A stretch of 64,000 nucleotides of DNA from Lonicera japonica (lineage: Eukaryota > Streptophyta > Magnoliopsida > Dipsacales > Caprifoliaceae): the NCBI GenBank assembly GCA_021464415.1, contig CM038464.1:50512783-50576782 (forward strand). The letters are read 5' to 3'. A model generated the notes under the pieces. That model was not told the origin of the DNA and did not search any database. It worked only from the letters and a program-made list of their open reading frames with translations. Both the position numbers and the translations under genes were made by a program. Positions 45,791-57,609 of the stretch are shown piece by piece; position 1 is the stretch's first letter; each line of letters starts with the position of its first letter.

Positions 45791-48700
45791 ATGGCCAACA
45801 TTCCTTTATCTAAAGATCACGTTCCGAATGTTCCTCCACCCAACTGTTGGAGGTCTGCTCCCTTCTTTCATGCTTGCGAGACTATCATGGATGATCTGAT
45901 CGATTGTGATGGCACAAATAATGATCCATCCGAAGTTGCTCCTTTTAATCCCGATGTTCCTTCTCCCAAAATCGAGTTAGAGCCTGAGAAAGGTTCTTTC
46001 ATTCCCCCTTCTTCTGTTCTACGCTTCGCCTTGGATCGTGGTGATTTCCCGTACTCTTTGCTTATATTCGATGCTTACAGCGGAACCACCAACAACTGGG
46101 AAGTGTGGACCGATTCCATCCTTAGTAATTCCACATATCGCGTCCTGTTGATGAAAGCAGGTATTTATCATTTAGTGGAGGCTTTCCGTTCTTTTCACTT
46201 TGAGAAAAAGGACGCGGTTGTTAATTCTCTGATAACCCTAATTTCACGGTGGAGCTGTGATACTCATACTTTTATCACGGGTTGGGGCGAATTCACAATT
46301 ACACTAGAAGATATTTGCCAGCTATTTGGGTTAGCCCCCTTAACCAAGCACCCTTATGACGAAAAATCCATTGGTGGAATGAAGGAGGCTCTTGACGTGT
46401 TTGACCGCTGGTACACGGAAGCTGGCAATCTGATTGACGATAATGGAAAGAAGTCAAAGAAAACTACTTTCGGAACCTGGGTCAGACATGTGTTTGGTCA
46501 TATTGACGGTGGTGCCAAGGGGAAGTCTAAGAAGGCGGGTTCAAGCAGCACAACTCCTACGGTTAAAACATCGGAGTTGTGTAACCATAAGTGGCATCTG
46601 GCCGCTTATTTGACTATGTTTCTTTCGCGAGTTATTTCGCCCGGTAAGCCCTCTGAAGCCCCCCGAAAGCTTCTTGTGCCTCTTGCTGTTCAACTGGCCT
46701 CAGGTTGTGACGTTCCTTTGGCCGCTTTTATGCTGGGCAATCTTTATAGCTGGCTCGATCGAGCCCATTCCGATTTCCGCCGTTCAATGGGTCGGTATGC
46801 GATTGGCAGCTACGCGCCCATAATGATTCTGCTCCCTTTCATTTATGAACGTTTTCCCAAATACGCTCCTACCCCGAAGCCCTTTCCCCCTCTAAATGTT
46901 AATGCCGAAGGCAACGAAGAGAGAGGACCTTTGAGGTTCTTACGGTGGAACGGTGTTTCGTCCTTAAACAATTTGGGAGATTTCATCGATGTTGAAAGTG
47001 ACTTTGTCTTCAGGCCATATCAGAAGACTGTATTTTTTCACCACGATTTCTTCGGTCCAACAGTTCAGTCGTATAGGAATATTCCGGGAATTAGCGCCAA
47101 ACAGTTTTATCGTGAAACCATCGGCAAGACCCTTGCTTGTGTTCTTCGCTGCTGTGTACCTGTTTTGAATGAACTGGAGACTTCTGCAGCGGCTTACAAC
47201 CCTCACAGAGTTGCAAGGCAATTTGGCTGGGACCAGGTGGTTCCTACGCCTCCTGCCCCTTATGCAAAAATCGAAATTCTCTCGGGCATGCACGATTTCG
47301 CATGGACCGCTTTTACTAGGAGGTTAGCACTGGAGAGATGTATTCGGCTTGATGAACCCTTCGTGATTGCTGATAGTACTTCCATTGGTAGGAAAACCAT
47401 TAACTATTCTTTGTTTTGGCATCTACAAGCCGCCGAAATAATTAAATTCGTTCAGAGTGATCCCGAAGTGGCATCTTCTGATATGGTGAAAATACCGGAA
47501 ACTACGCTCCGCCGTTTGAGAGAATTTCCAGTTGAAGGGCAATGGAGAGGACATCGGAGCCGTTTCATTAAGGACATAGCAGAGAATGTTCCCAAGGGCA
47601 ACAGAATTGCTCCTTCCGGTCGTTCCAAACGGAAACAAAAGAGTAGGGACGCAGATGCCTCTACTTTTGTATCCATGGAGGCCGACAAACGCCGAAAATT
47701 GTCGCAAACTTTCCCTGATGATGAAGTGCCCTTGTCGGAATTGGTCAAAGCTTTAAAGGAGGCAGCCAGCCAGAAAGTTTCTTCCATTGCCGGTCAGACT
47801 GAAGATGACCTCGGTGGAAAACATTGTGAGGGCGCCGAAGGAGAGAAGGAAATAGCAAGTGAAGTGGAAGTTCATTTGTCGGAGGTATATGAATTTTCCT
47901 TTCTTTCGTTGGAAATGAGGTACTTAAAATGACCCTTTAATTATAAGTACGAACCATTGGAGCAAAAACTGACAATGTGTATAATTTATTTGTAAAACAA
48001 ATTTTTATCAACCAAATGTCAATTATTTATTAGTCCACATGTTTTTATACATTGCTATTGGAGATGCTCTCATCTGATTGTTATCCCTCCTTTTTTTTAG
48101 TCGGAAGAAGAGGGTGCTTGCGTCCTTGTGCGGAAAAATTCTCGTACTATTGCTGAACTGGTTGTTTCAGAAGGCCGTAATGAAGGTGGGACTACTGGCC
48201 TGATTGAGGGACATGATGACAATTCTGTCTACGGTGGCAATGTGTCGGCTGGCCTCAGTGAGGGACATAATCATTCTTCCGGCGACGGTGGGAATTCAGA
48301 TACTCCTGCGGATTCTTATAAGAGGAAGGAATTTGAGGAGACTGCGCAAGTCGGCATTCCAACAGGTGGGAATTTGCTTATACATTTTGATATTGCTTTC
48401 TCACCTTTTTTTTTTTAACTCTTAGCTGCATGCTTTCTCCTTTCTATTTTTACTTTTTTTTACAGCCTCTACGGACGTTGCTCCCCTAGTTGTTTATGAA
48501 GGCAACATTGAAAGAGAAATTGGCGGAATGCTTGAGCAAACTGACGATTCTTCTTACAAGACGAAGGAAATTGAGGAGACTGCTCAAGTCGACCTTCCGA
48601 CAGCTGGAAGTGGCCATGGTATTTATTTTGCTTATACCTTTTTCATATTGCTTTCCCTCCTTTTTTTTTTAACCCTCACCTGCCTGCTCCACTAGTGGAT

Positions 48701-49333
48701 TATGAAGGAATGACTGAGCAACCTGGTCATTCTACTGAAGAAGGTGTCGACGCTGATGAGCAAGACTTTTCTTACATGTGGAATGGAATTGAAGACACTG
48801 TGCAAGTTGACCTTCTTCAGAAACTTTCCACCAAGGACCGTGCCTTCTTTCGGTCTTTGGCAAGTCAGTCAACACTCAGGCCACACCTTCTTGGTATATT
48901 TAATGACACCTTCGGTGTGATGGGTGATACTGCCATTGAGCTGCTGAGCGACTTTGACATTGAGCGAATGGAAAGCGCCTTGATCATATTGCATGCGAGC
49001 AAATTGGATACTACATATCTGGAGGAGAAGGTTCGTCTTTTGAAGTCCCTCTCCACTCGCAGCAAAAGTGATAGGCTTGATACTCTCTTTTACTCTGAGG
49101 AAAAACTACTGCGTAAGAAGGAGGAAATTGAAACTCAGAAGGTTGCTTTGGAAGCAAGGATAAGTGCTTTGATGAAGGAAATTCAAGAATTGGAGCAACC
49201 GATGCGCACTTTGGACCGGCAACTCGGTGCTATTGCCGCTGAAAGGAGGCAGTTGCTAGGTGATGTGAAAGAGAGCTTGGGCAAGGAGTTTGATGAAGTG
49301 GTTGGCACTTCACTAGGAGAGTTCCTACGCTGA
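45791..49333 (+). CDS. plant mobile domain (PMD) protein, 4 exons, C-terminal coiled coil
   Basis: Exons 45791-47884, 48101-48365, 48466-48618 and 48696-49333 join in frame to about 1049 residues. Exon 1 holds the plant mobile domain: NNWEVWTDSIL, WSCDTHTFITGWGEFTITLE, DICQLFGLAP, then the long conserved body with LYSWLDRAHSDFRRSMGRYA. A basic stretch (GRSKRKQKSRDAD) near its end may be a nuclear signal. Exons 2, 3 and 4 each begin with a diverged copy of a V-x-EG...SYK-KE-EETAQV-LP unit, so the linker grew by exon duplication. The last exon ends in a coiled coil. PMD occurs both in transposable elements and in host proteins (MAIN, MAIL1) needed for transcription and silencing. Intron 1 includes a MITE-like TTGGAGATGCTCT end. 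No lesions seen. Confidence 0.85.
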
Positions 49334-49849
49334 TGATTTGCCTTCAAACATTTTTTCTTCTTTATTTGTAAATATTTACTGTCACGATTGCTCTTACTTT
49401 TGTAGAAATTTTATTATATTAAGATTTTTCGATATAGAGAAATATTTAAATTTTATTGAATTAGGATATGCTACTTTGGTGTTAGCACTGACGCCACATT
49501 TCAAAATTTAATCAAACTTGTCTCATAATCACTAAATTCTTTTTTAATTCTGAAATATTACTCTCTTCAATGTGTAAAATGGTTGTGTATTAGTTAATAA
49601 TATAAAAAACGTTAATGCCCCAAATTAGACAGAATATGTAGACCGAAAAAAGAAAAAAAAAATTAGACAGAGTACTGGCTTTCCATTAAGTGAAGAAGAT
49701 TACACTTGACTTATACAGAAGGCCAAACATTTCACGATTCAAAAACAAAGTACACTTACAGCGTGAACAAAAAGAACGGACTGAACAGTAGAAGAGCAAA
49801 ACAGGATAAAGTGTCCCCAGTAAGAATATTTATATGGGGGGAACCACCA
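49334..49849. other. spacer between convergent genes
   Basis: AT-rich; probably the 3' UTRs of the PMD gene and of the minus-strand gene at 49850. Nothing else seen. Confidence 0.5.
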
Positions 49850-50182
49850 TCAAGTAGTGTTTTCTTTCCGTTCTCCCAATCTTCTCTGCAGCTCATCCCG
49901 CTCTGCCATGACGGTTGCCAAGCGCTCCTCCAAACTTTGGATTTGACTAACCATTTTGGGGATCTCTCTTTCCAAGTCGGGGATCTCTCTTTCCAAACTC
50001 ACCACCCTTAAGGAAAGGGCCTCGAAGCTATTGGGTGAGGGAGGAACGTTGGAAGTACTGGCTTTATCCATAGTTTGCTTGATGTTTTGGTTAACTAGAG
50101 GTTTGTTCTCCTTCATAAAGGTGGACGATTCTGAAGCACCGGATTCTGCCAAAAATCTATATATGGCTCTGTATAAAGGCAT
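49850..50182 (-). CDS. short coiled-coil protein
   Basis: A single-exon frame of 110 residues from 50182 (MPLYRAIYRF). A later in-frame Met at 50071 (MDKASTSNVPPSPNS) gives a Ser/Pro-rich start like proteins A and A' and leaves room for a leader after the TATA-like GTATTTATAG at 50220-50229, so either start is possible. The body is a heptad-like coiled coil (SLEREIPDLEREIPKMVSQ, ERLATVMAERDELQRRL) with a duplicated LEREIP unit. The upstream ACTCGGGAAACGATGC recalls the GGAAAC block of A/A'. No family is recognised. Confidence 0.6.
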   Translation of the reverse strand: MPLYRAIYRFLAESGASESSTFMKENKPLVNQNIKQTMDKASTSNVPPSPNSFEALSLRVVSLEREIPDLEREIPKMVSQIQSLEERLATVMAERDELQRRLGERKENTT

Positions 50183-50514
50183 GGAATATGAGAAAGATGG
50201 GTTTCTGAGAAGGTGCTTCGGGTATTTATAGCCAAGCTAAATGACCGTTCGCAAAAGGGAGTTATGACACTCGGGAAACGATGCAAAAAATAAAATAAAA
50301 AAGTGAGACGGATAAAGGATACCTATCTACTAAAACTAAAAATCTACTAAAACTAAAAACTAAATAAAAATGCAGCCCCTTCTTACCAAAGAAGTGCCAC
50401 GTGTCGCGTTTTTAACAATTGAGCATTTATATCTCAGTTACTCCTAGTCTTCTTTCATTTAATGCGGCTTTTGAATTTCCTTGCCACTGTAAACACTTTT
50501 CGAAGAAGTTTATT

Positions 50515-50870
50515 ACTCCCTCCGTCTCACAAAGATAGACCCATTTTTTTTCATGTAGATTAAAAAATTTCATTTAATGTAATTGGAACCATAATTTTTT
50601 TTCATATTTTCCCTATTATACCCTCATTTATTCTACTATAATAAATACATTGAATTAGAAGATGAACATACATTTTTTTATCTTTCCTATGGGAAATGAG
50701 TATTTATTAGGTAAAGTTAATTATTTAGGAGTTGATAACAATGTAATTAAATAAGGGTACATTAGGAAAAAGAAAATTTTAGTACATTTTTTAAAAGGCA
50801 AGAGGACTATAATTTGGAACAGACGAAAAAAGAATAGTAAACTATTTTTATTGGACGAATGGAGAATTTG
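50515..50870. mobile_element. Stowaway-like MITE inside the giant element
   Basis: The left end ACTCCCTCCGTCTCACAAAG and the right end AAACTATTTTTATTGGACGA (then ATGGAG) match the Stowaway pattern with a worn right end. About 355 bp, non-coding. It is nested in the larger element. Confidence 0.65.
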
Positions 50871-51376
50871 ATTTGCTTATAGTAAACTATTTTTATATAT
50901 TAATTAGTAACTAAATATTAATTGACTGAGATGCATAAGATTTCTGAAATTTAGTAGGCATTATATAAATAATTGATGTGTAAAGTGATATGTTAGTAAA
51001 AAATTAGTAAAACAAAATTATATAACAAATTCTTTATTAAAACGACCACGCACTGGGTGGACATTATTATATATTAAGCTAGTATTATTATTATTAATAT
51101 TATTTCTAAGTTGAAGATGCCACGTGGAATTTCCCTGAGGGTCATTTCAACGCACGTCTTTTGCATTAAATGCGCGATGGTGACCATTCTCGACTCCCAA
51201 TGGGCAATGGTTACACTCCATCGTTTGGTTGATCGAGCGTGGGACGCGTGTGAACTTGCGCGTGCGGATATGTTAAATACGGAGAAAATATAGAAACAAT
51301 TGAGTTCTTTCTCCCTCTTCGAAGAAAAAACCTAGGGCTTACTCCTTCGTCCTTCTTCTTTCGTCGTTTCTGGAAT
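50871..51376. other. spacer and presumed promoter of the 51377 gene
   Basis: It contains TTTTGCATTAAATGCGCG near 51160, a near-copy of the palindrome upstream of the PMD gene, and TTAAATACGG near 51275. No gene seen. Confidence 0.45.
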
Positions 51377-51793
51377 ATGTCGACTCACAGGAATCTGGAT
51401 ATCTTTCTTGTTGAAGCCGAACCCATTCCTCGTAGGCTCCGACGGTCGGATACGGGCGATGCAAGTGGTTCCAACTCGACAGATGTTAATCCAAACGAGC
51501 ATTATTTCGAAAGGATCCGACGGGTAGAGGCGGAATTGAAAGGTAAAGTCCACCGGATGGAGTGTGAAATAGTTGACCTTGACTCTAAGCGGCGTAACCT
51601 TGGGGTAAGATATGAGCAATTGAGGACAAAGTACGAGATGTCTGTATCCCGGGAGGCCAGCACAAATGCTTATGCTGATGGCGTGCTACAAGACTCCATC
51701 CGATTGGGGAGGGAGCAAGAAGAACAAATCCGCCGATTGAGGGAAGAAAATGACCGACTGCGACGTGCACTGTTACGGTTATACCTAAAATGA
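51377..51793 (+). CDS. coiled-coil protein
   Basis: A single-exon frame of 138 residues starting MSTHRNLDIFLVEAEPIPRR. Residues about 40-135 are almost continuous heptad-like helix (FERIRRVEAELKGKVHRMEC, EQEEQIRRLREENDRLRRAL), ending in LRLYLK. I do not recognise a family. It resembles the C-terminal coiled coil of the PMD protein and the other short cargo proteins in composition only. The start was chosen because it is the first ATG after the leader and gives an MST start, as in A and A'. Confidence 0.65.
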   Translation: MSTHRNLDIFLVEAEPIPRRLRRSDTGDASGSNSTDVNPNEHYFERIRRVEAELKGKVHRMECEIVDLDSKRRNLGVRYEQLRTKYEMSVSREASTNAYADGVLQDSIRLGREQEEQIRRLREENDRLRRALLRLYLK

Positions 51794-51925
51794 AGATAAG
51801 GTTTTTTAGAGGAATCTGTAACGGTTCAGGCGAAGGACGATTTATAATGATTATCTTCGTTTTTTGTTACTTCTTTGTTTTTTGTCATTAAAAATATTAG
51901 TTTTTTGTGAGGTATTTTGTCTTTC

Positions 51926-51988
51926 GCTTAATGTTAATGTTAATGTTAATTCCTCTCGCTTAATGTTAATGTTAATGTTAATTCCTCT
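51926..51988. repeat. 32-bp tandem duplication made of TTAATG units
   Basis: CGCTTAATGTTAATGTTAAT followed by GTTAATTCCTCT occurs twice in a row, in the 3' region of the coiled-coil gene. Confidence 0.85.
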
Positions 51989-51999
51989 TTGATAGTTTA

Positions 52000-52470
52000 A
52001 ATGCTTGTACAACGCTTCTGCAAATAAATTATCGTTTTCGTGTTGCCTTTGCAGAAATAAAAACCTAAATAATCATTAATGTGTTGTTATCTTTGAGGCC
52101 TACATATTTGAGGCAAGATTAATTTTTAAATATTATTTCAAAGAAGATAGAAATTGTATTTTTTTTTTACGTCTCCTTTGTAGTTAATGCAAAGGCTTAA
52201 GTACTTCAAGTATATATATTAAGTACGGGATTAAAAAGTGCCCTTTTTTTTTTTGCAAAAAACCTGAGAGGACAAATTACTTAATGAAATTTATATCTCT
52301 GAGTTGTCTTTCGGTTGATATAAAATAACTAATGTATTCGCTTAGAAGGAAAACTTGAATTGCTATGCATGCACTGAGAAGGAGAATTGAACATCAAGTA
52401 CCATTTGAACTAACAAAAAGAAGAGGGAAATCGCAACATTTAAAAGCATTAGGATTAACATTAATTAAGC
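52000..52470. other. spacer
   Basis: AT-rich sequence between the convergent coiled-coil genes; no gene seen. Confidence 0.5.
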
Positions 52471-52488
52471 CAACACGAGATGCTTATT

Positions 52489-52650
52489 GGGGTCCAGGGA
52501 CTCAAAACATAAGAGTTGACAAATAAAGTAAGGATCCTTCGGAAGGTTGATCCTTCGGATGGACCAGGACCCCAAAACAAAAGACTTGACAAAGAAAGTT
52601 GAGATCCTTAGAAGGGACAAGGGCCCCAAAACAAAAAGACTTGACAAATA
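52489..52650. repeat. ~60-bp repeat, three units, 3' of gene B'
   Basis: Each unit has CCCCAAAACAAAAGACTTGA or a near match, then AGGATCCTTCGG or GAGATCCTTAGAAG. The GATCCTTCGG core is the same motif that marks the ~240-bp repeats around the transposase. Confidence 0.8.
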
Positions 52651-52676
52651 ATTTTAAAAGTAACAAGAAAAAAACA

Positions 52677-53099
52677 TTAAATATCGTCCGAAGGCTTGAA
52701 AATCTCAGCGAGATTTTTCTCCAGACTCTCAATGGTAGCGTTGATAAACATAATATCGGTCACGCATGCACTCAAAAGGGCTTTTTGTTTGCCATATATG
52801 TCCAAATTTTCATGAAGCTTGTTCAGCAGTTGTGTCAAGTCCTCTTTCTGGTCAAGTTCTTTACCATTGTTCTCTCTAAGGGGAGATTTAACCTCATCCT
52901 CTTGGCGAACATTGATCTTTTTGTGGGGAGATTCAACGTCATCCTCTCGGCTAACCTTGAGCTTTTTAAGCGGAGATTGAACCTCCTCCTCATCCTCTTC
53001 TTCGTAATGAATAGAACACTCATCTGCCTGAGTAACATTTTTTTTGTTGATTTTCTTTTTTGGTACTTCTTCAGAATCAGACAAAATGATCAAAGACAT
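52677..53099 (-). CDS. coiled-coil protein B' (paralog of B)
   Basis: A single-exon frame of 140 residues. It opens MSLIILSDSEE, identical to protein B through this SUMO-interaction-like motif. An acidic stretch (YEEEDEEEVQSPLKK) is followed by repeats EDDVESPHKK and EDEVKSPLRE, as in B. The C-terminus (LTQLLNKLHENLDIYGKQKA, IESLEKNLAEIFKPSDDI) aligns with the end of B. The pair diverged mainly in the middle, with the motif and helix kept, which suggests selection. The upstream region is also shared. Confidence 0.75.
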   Translation of the reverse strand: MSLIILSDSEEVPKKKINKKNVTQADECSIHYEEEDEEEVQSPLKKLKVSREDDVESPHKKINVRQEDEVKSPLRENNGKELDQKEDLTQLLNKLHENLDIYGKQKALLSACVTDIMFINATIESLEKNLAEIFKPSDDI

Positions 53100-53270
53100 A
53101 TTGAGTATTAATTAAGAAACTAAGAGAAGATGTATTATTCAAAATAGTGTGATGCTTCGGTTATGATGTACTGGTGCATATATTTATAGTGTAACGGAGA
53201 CAAGACTCCCAAAAAAAAAAAAAAAAAGGGATTTTGTTGTATATCATCTAATGCGCATGCCTTGTGTAAT
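53100..53270 (-). promoter_or_regulatory. promoter of gene B', similar to that of B
   Basis: It has TTGAGTATTAA beside the start, GTGATGCTTCGGTTA, GTGCATATATTTATAG (53174-53189) and TAATGCGCATGCCTT (53249-53263), in the same order as upstream of B. Confidence 0.6.
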
Positions 53271-53464
53271 CATGTTAATCTTAGAACTTCGAACTTTTTA
53301 TTCTACCACTGCATCACATTAAATGCAACCTGCCACGGCGTGACTTGGCGCCCAAAATTAAGTTGAAATGAACACGGCATTGCCTAGGGAGATGACCCGT
53401 GACATTTGTACAATCCGATGAAGCCAAATGAGAATAAAGTAGAAGGAAATTTTGTGGAACGGAA

Positions 53465-53905
<441 letters not shown>

Positions 53906-54185
53906 ATCCGAAAACCTACCGAACAAATTTAACTGATTCACACCAATCCAAAAAACAATGAAATATTATTGTAGTAGTACTATTGTACTACTACTAACAG
54001 TAGTAGTAGACAATTGGTACGTAGCATTAGTAGCTCAGTATGTTTAGTACTAATTTAGGGGGTGTTATGGCAAATCCGAAAACCTACCAAACGAATTGAA
54101 CAAATTCACACTGATCCAAAAAACAACGAACTAATAGTACTATTGTACTACTATTACTACTACTACTGACACCACTGCTATTGAC

Positions 54186-54216
<31 letters not shown>

Positions 54217-54217
<1 letters not shown>

Positions 54218-54281
54218 AGGAAAGAGGTTGGCCCAGTGGTAGGCAACCTCCACCCTCGGTGTAAGATCAAGGGTTCGACTC
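54217..54281 (+). mobile_element. truncated SINE in satellite unit 2
   Basis: It starts GAGGAAAGAGGTTGGCCCAG after a TAG run and stops after the B-box-like GGGTTCGACTCA, losing the 3' half. Confidence 0.75.
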
Positions 54282-54454
54282 AGCTCAGTATGTTTAGTAC
54301 TAATTTAGGGGGTCTTATGGCAAATCCGAAAACCTAGCAAACGAATTGAACAAATTCACACTGATCCAAAAAACAACGAACTAATAGTACTATTGTACTA
54401 CTACTGCTACTACTACTGACACCACTGCTATTGACGGTAGTAGTAGTAGTAGTA

Positions 54455-54611
54455 GAGGAAAGAGGTTGGCCCAGTGGTAGGCAACCTCCACCCTCGGTGT
54501 AAGATCAAGGGTTCGACTCATGGGGTGGGAGGGAAGGGTTTTTCTTTATTTGTAGGATTAAGGGAGAGACTTAGACCTCCCTTAAATTTAAAAAAATAAA
54601 AATAAAGAAAA
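54455..54611 (+). mobile_element. full-length SINE in satellite unit 3
   Basis: The same 5' end and A/B boxes as the copy at 54217, with the complete 3' part (GGGAGAGACTTAGACCTCCC and an A-rich tail), closely matching the SINE at 11216-11371. It follows a TAG run at the same point in the unit. Confidence 0.8.
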
Positions 54612-54957
54612 TAGTAGTAGTAGTTGTTGTAATAGAAGTAGTAGTAGACAATTGGTACATAGTATCAGATGCTCAGGGTGTTTACTACTAATTTAGGGGG
54701 TGTTATGGCAAATCCGAAAAACAACAAGCTATTAGTACTAATAGTACTATTGTAACTATTACTGGGTGTTTAGAACTAATTTAGGGGGTGTTATGGCAAA
54801 TACAAAAAGCTACCGAACGAATTGAACAAATTAACATCGATCCAAAAAACAACAAACTAATAGTACTATTGTACTACTACTACTATTACGACTGACACCA
54901 CTTTTACTGACAGTAGTAGTAGACAATTGGTACATAATATTAGAAGCTCAGCATGCT

Positions 54958-55045
<88 letters not shown>

Positions 55046-55295
55046 GTTGTCACCACTACTACTGACAGTAGTAGTAGACAATTGGTACGTAATATTAGTA
55101 GCTCAAGGTGTTTAGTACTAATTTAGGGGGTGTTATGGTAAATCCGAAAGCCTACCGAACGAATTCAACTGATTCACACCAATCTATAAAACAACAAAAC
55201 TAATAGTACTATTTTAGTAGTGATAGTTAAAAATAAAGTGATGTGATAGACAATGGTCACATCACACTAGTCACATTATTGTAACTAGAATTTAG

Positions 55296-55561
55296 GGCAG
55301 TGATATTGGCACCCCCAAAAAAACTTGGTGACACTCCCACTTTCATTCGATCCTTTACAACCAAGTAAAGTATCTGTTACTCTGTTATTGTGGATCGATT
55401 AGAAGCTTATATACTCAGTCCTTGACAACCGAGTAATGCATTATTACGTTTATACTCGGTTCTTGACAACTGGGTAATGTATAGTTACCCGGTTGTAAAG
55501 AACCGAATCAAAAGTGGAATTGTTTCCAAGAGATATTGGGGGTGCCAATATTTTAACCCAT
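55296..55561. mobile_element. hAT-like MITE
   Basis: Inverted ends share ATATTGGCACCCCCAA. AATTTAG flanks both sides (55289-55295 and 55562-55568), fitting a 7-8-bp hAT target duplication. Inside, GACAACCGAGTAATG-type units repeat. Confidence 0.65.
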
Positions 55562-55568
55562 AATTTAG

Positions 55569-56703
55569 ACTAATGCTTGATTTTTTTCTTTTCAAATATT
55601 TTTGTTCTGCCATCTGACTGAAAATATATATTTAAATTTAAGAAGGAAAATGATAATATGAGGCCTTAGTGCACATGTTAAAACTATTATAAATGGAAAG
55701 AACAATTTCTTCTACGAGAATCTGTGCCTTATTTAATTGCAGGAGTTTATTTTTATCAAACAAGTAAATGACAATAATGCAGCCCAATCTAAAAGAACGT
55801 ATCAATTTGCACCCTAAATTGTAGCGGGGCCCACAAAATCTACTTAAGGAAAACCCATGCAACCACATTCCTATCCACCACGTACGCTGTACACTTGTTG
55901 AATTAATTGTTAGAGCATCTCCAACAAGCTCTTCAAAGGACTAAACTGCAAATTAATTGAATAGTCGTGTCAGCAAAATTCACTCCAACAGAAGTAGCAC
56001 AATGGAATCTCCAATTTGAAAAGTCTTTCTCAGTCTTCAAATATGAAGAGTGATGAAAGAACTCTTCAAACATGTTTTTTAATATTTTACTAAAGTGATT
56101 TTCTGCTAATTTAAAATGACATTGTTGGAAAGTAAAACATTTAATATATAATAATATATTAAAAATTAAAACAATAATATATTTGAAGAGGCTCTTGGAG
56201 ATCATTGAAAACATTTTTTAAAATGGCTCTTCAAAGTGCTACATAGGTCAACAAAATTATTTTTGTAGAGTCATTTTTAAGAGGCTCAAAATTATTTTAT
56301 GTAGCATCTTAACCTCCAACGTGATGTAATATTACGATTTAAATGGAGCAAAAAATATATATCCCATAGATTTTGACCGGGTAAAAGTGCAATCTTTTTT
56401 TTTCTTTGTTAAAACTTGAAAACACTTATTTAAAACGTAGAAATATATATCCCATGGTCATCATTCTTGATTGCATTAGGAAGCACTTTTTGATATCCAT
56501 CTAATTATATTATAAATTTTATATTTTATATTTTATATTATATTATTATTAATATTAATAATAATATATAGTAAAAGGCTCTCTTTCTCTGCGGGGCTTG
56601 ACACGTGTCCATTATTAACAAAACGTGCGATGAATATGCTCTAAGCCTGTCATAACTCGGAAACGTAACAGTCCCTTCGTTCACCACCAACTACTACGAA
56701 AAA
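55569..56703. other. spacer with possible Harbinger-like MITE
   Basis: TTAGAGCATCTCCAACAAG at 55911 and the reversed TTAGAGCATATTC at 56643 could be the ends of a ~730-bp element of the 19314-type, though the flanking triplets differ. Otherwise AT-rich. AACTCGGAAACG near 56655 recalls the GGAAAC block upstream of other cargo genes. Confidence 0.35.
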
Positions 56704-57114
56704 ATGATTAAAACAACAACGGCGAAGATAGACAGTGCAGACCACGTTCCAAAATCCCTCATGAGTGAAGGAACCTCAAGGAAACGCCGCAACGACGGAG
56801 TTGAGGAGAGTGATCCTCAAATAAACATGTCGGAATCTGCTCCGAAGAAACTAATGAAGACATTTCAAATTTTGGAGTGTGAAGAAGAGAGGGCAGAGAA
56901 GAAGACGAAGAAAAACAAGAAGAAGAAGATGAAGAAGAACAAGAGAAAGAAGTACGGAAATCATGTCGATACCGACATTGACAAATTTGAAGCGTGGTTG
57001 AAGTACGAAGACAGAAGCGACCATGTGAGCCCTTCTCTGGATGGTAAAGAGGAAGAAAATGGTTATGTTCTGGACAGCGATGATGATGAACCTCCAAACC
57101 ACTCCCATCGATGA
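56704..57114 (+). CDS. lysine-rich nuclear-type protein
   Basis: A single-exon frame of 136 residues. Residues ~60-85 are a long run of Lys (KKTKKNKKKKMKKNKRKK) that should act as a nuclear or nucleolar signal. An earlier GTSRKRRND is also basic. The C-terminus is acidic with GYVLDSDDDEPP, which has some likeness to a SUMO-interaction motif. There is no known domain. It could be accidental low-complexity coding, but the open frame, leader and composition shift make a real gene more likely. It lies between a MITE-like spacer and the GRF gene. Confidence 0.5.
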   Translation: MIKTTTAKIDSADHVPKSLMSEGTSRKRRNDGVEESDPQINMSESAPKKLMKTFQILECEEERAEKKTKKNKKKKMKKNKRKKYGNHVDTDIDKFEAWLKYEDRSDHVSPSLDGKEEENGYVLDSDDDEPPNHSHR

Positions 57115-57600
57115 AAACCCTAGTTTTTGATTTTTTTAACATTTTCTTTTTTGGGTAAGGATTTTTGTCAGCGGATCCTCTTGGTAAATTATTATTTTTT
57201 TTTTTGGTGGTTGTGTAAATGATTGGTCCTCAGAGCACCTATATCCCCTACTTTTCTCTCAATTGTTTTGTTTTGGGCCCCTGGCCTCTCCGAAGCATCA
57301 AATCAAGTTTTTTCCTTTTGTTAGTTCAAATGCTTAGGTTCTCCTTCTCTGAATAAAAAAGGAAACTAAAAACATAATTTCGTCATTTTTAAGTTGAAGA
57401 TAAAAAAAAAACCAAAAAAAAAAAAAAAATTAAAAACAACATGACATAACTACACTTTTATTAAAGTACATCACAAAATAAAACAAGTATTTTCGTTCAT
57501 AATTTCTTTTAGGGAATACATTAGTTATTTTATATCAACCGAATGACAAAACTCATGGATTTAATTTCCATTAAGTTCATCGAGTATTAATAAGTATTTC
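57115..57600. other. AT-rich spacer with A homopolymers
   Basis: 3' region of the lysine-rich gene; no other feature seen. Confidence 0.5.
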
Positions 57601-57609
57601 TCGACTGTT

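Noticed and set aside
47423..47787. Minus-strand frames inside PMD exon 1
   Set aside because: Shadows of a long coding exon.
54262..54280. Possible tRNA gene from the GGGTTCGACTC B-box
   Set aside because: No cloverleaf; the boxes belong to a SINE.
54866..55115. Frames with long poly-Ser and poly-Leu
   Set aside because: Direct translation of the ACT/AGT microsatellite.
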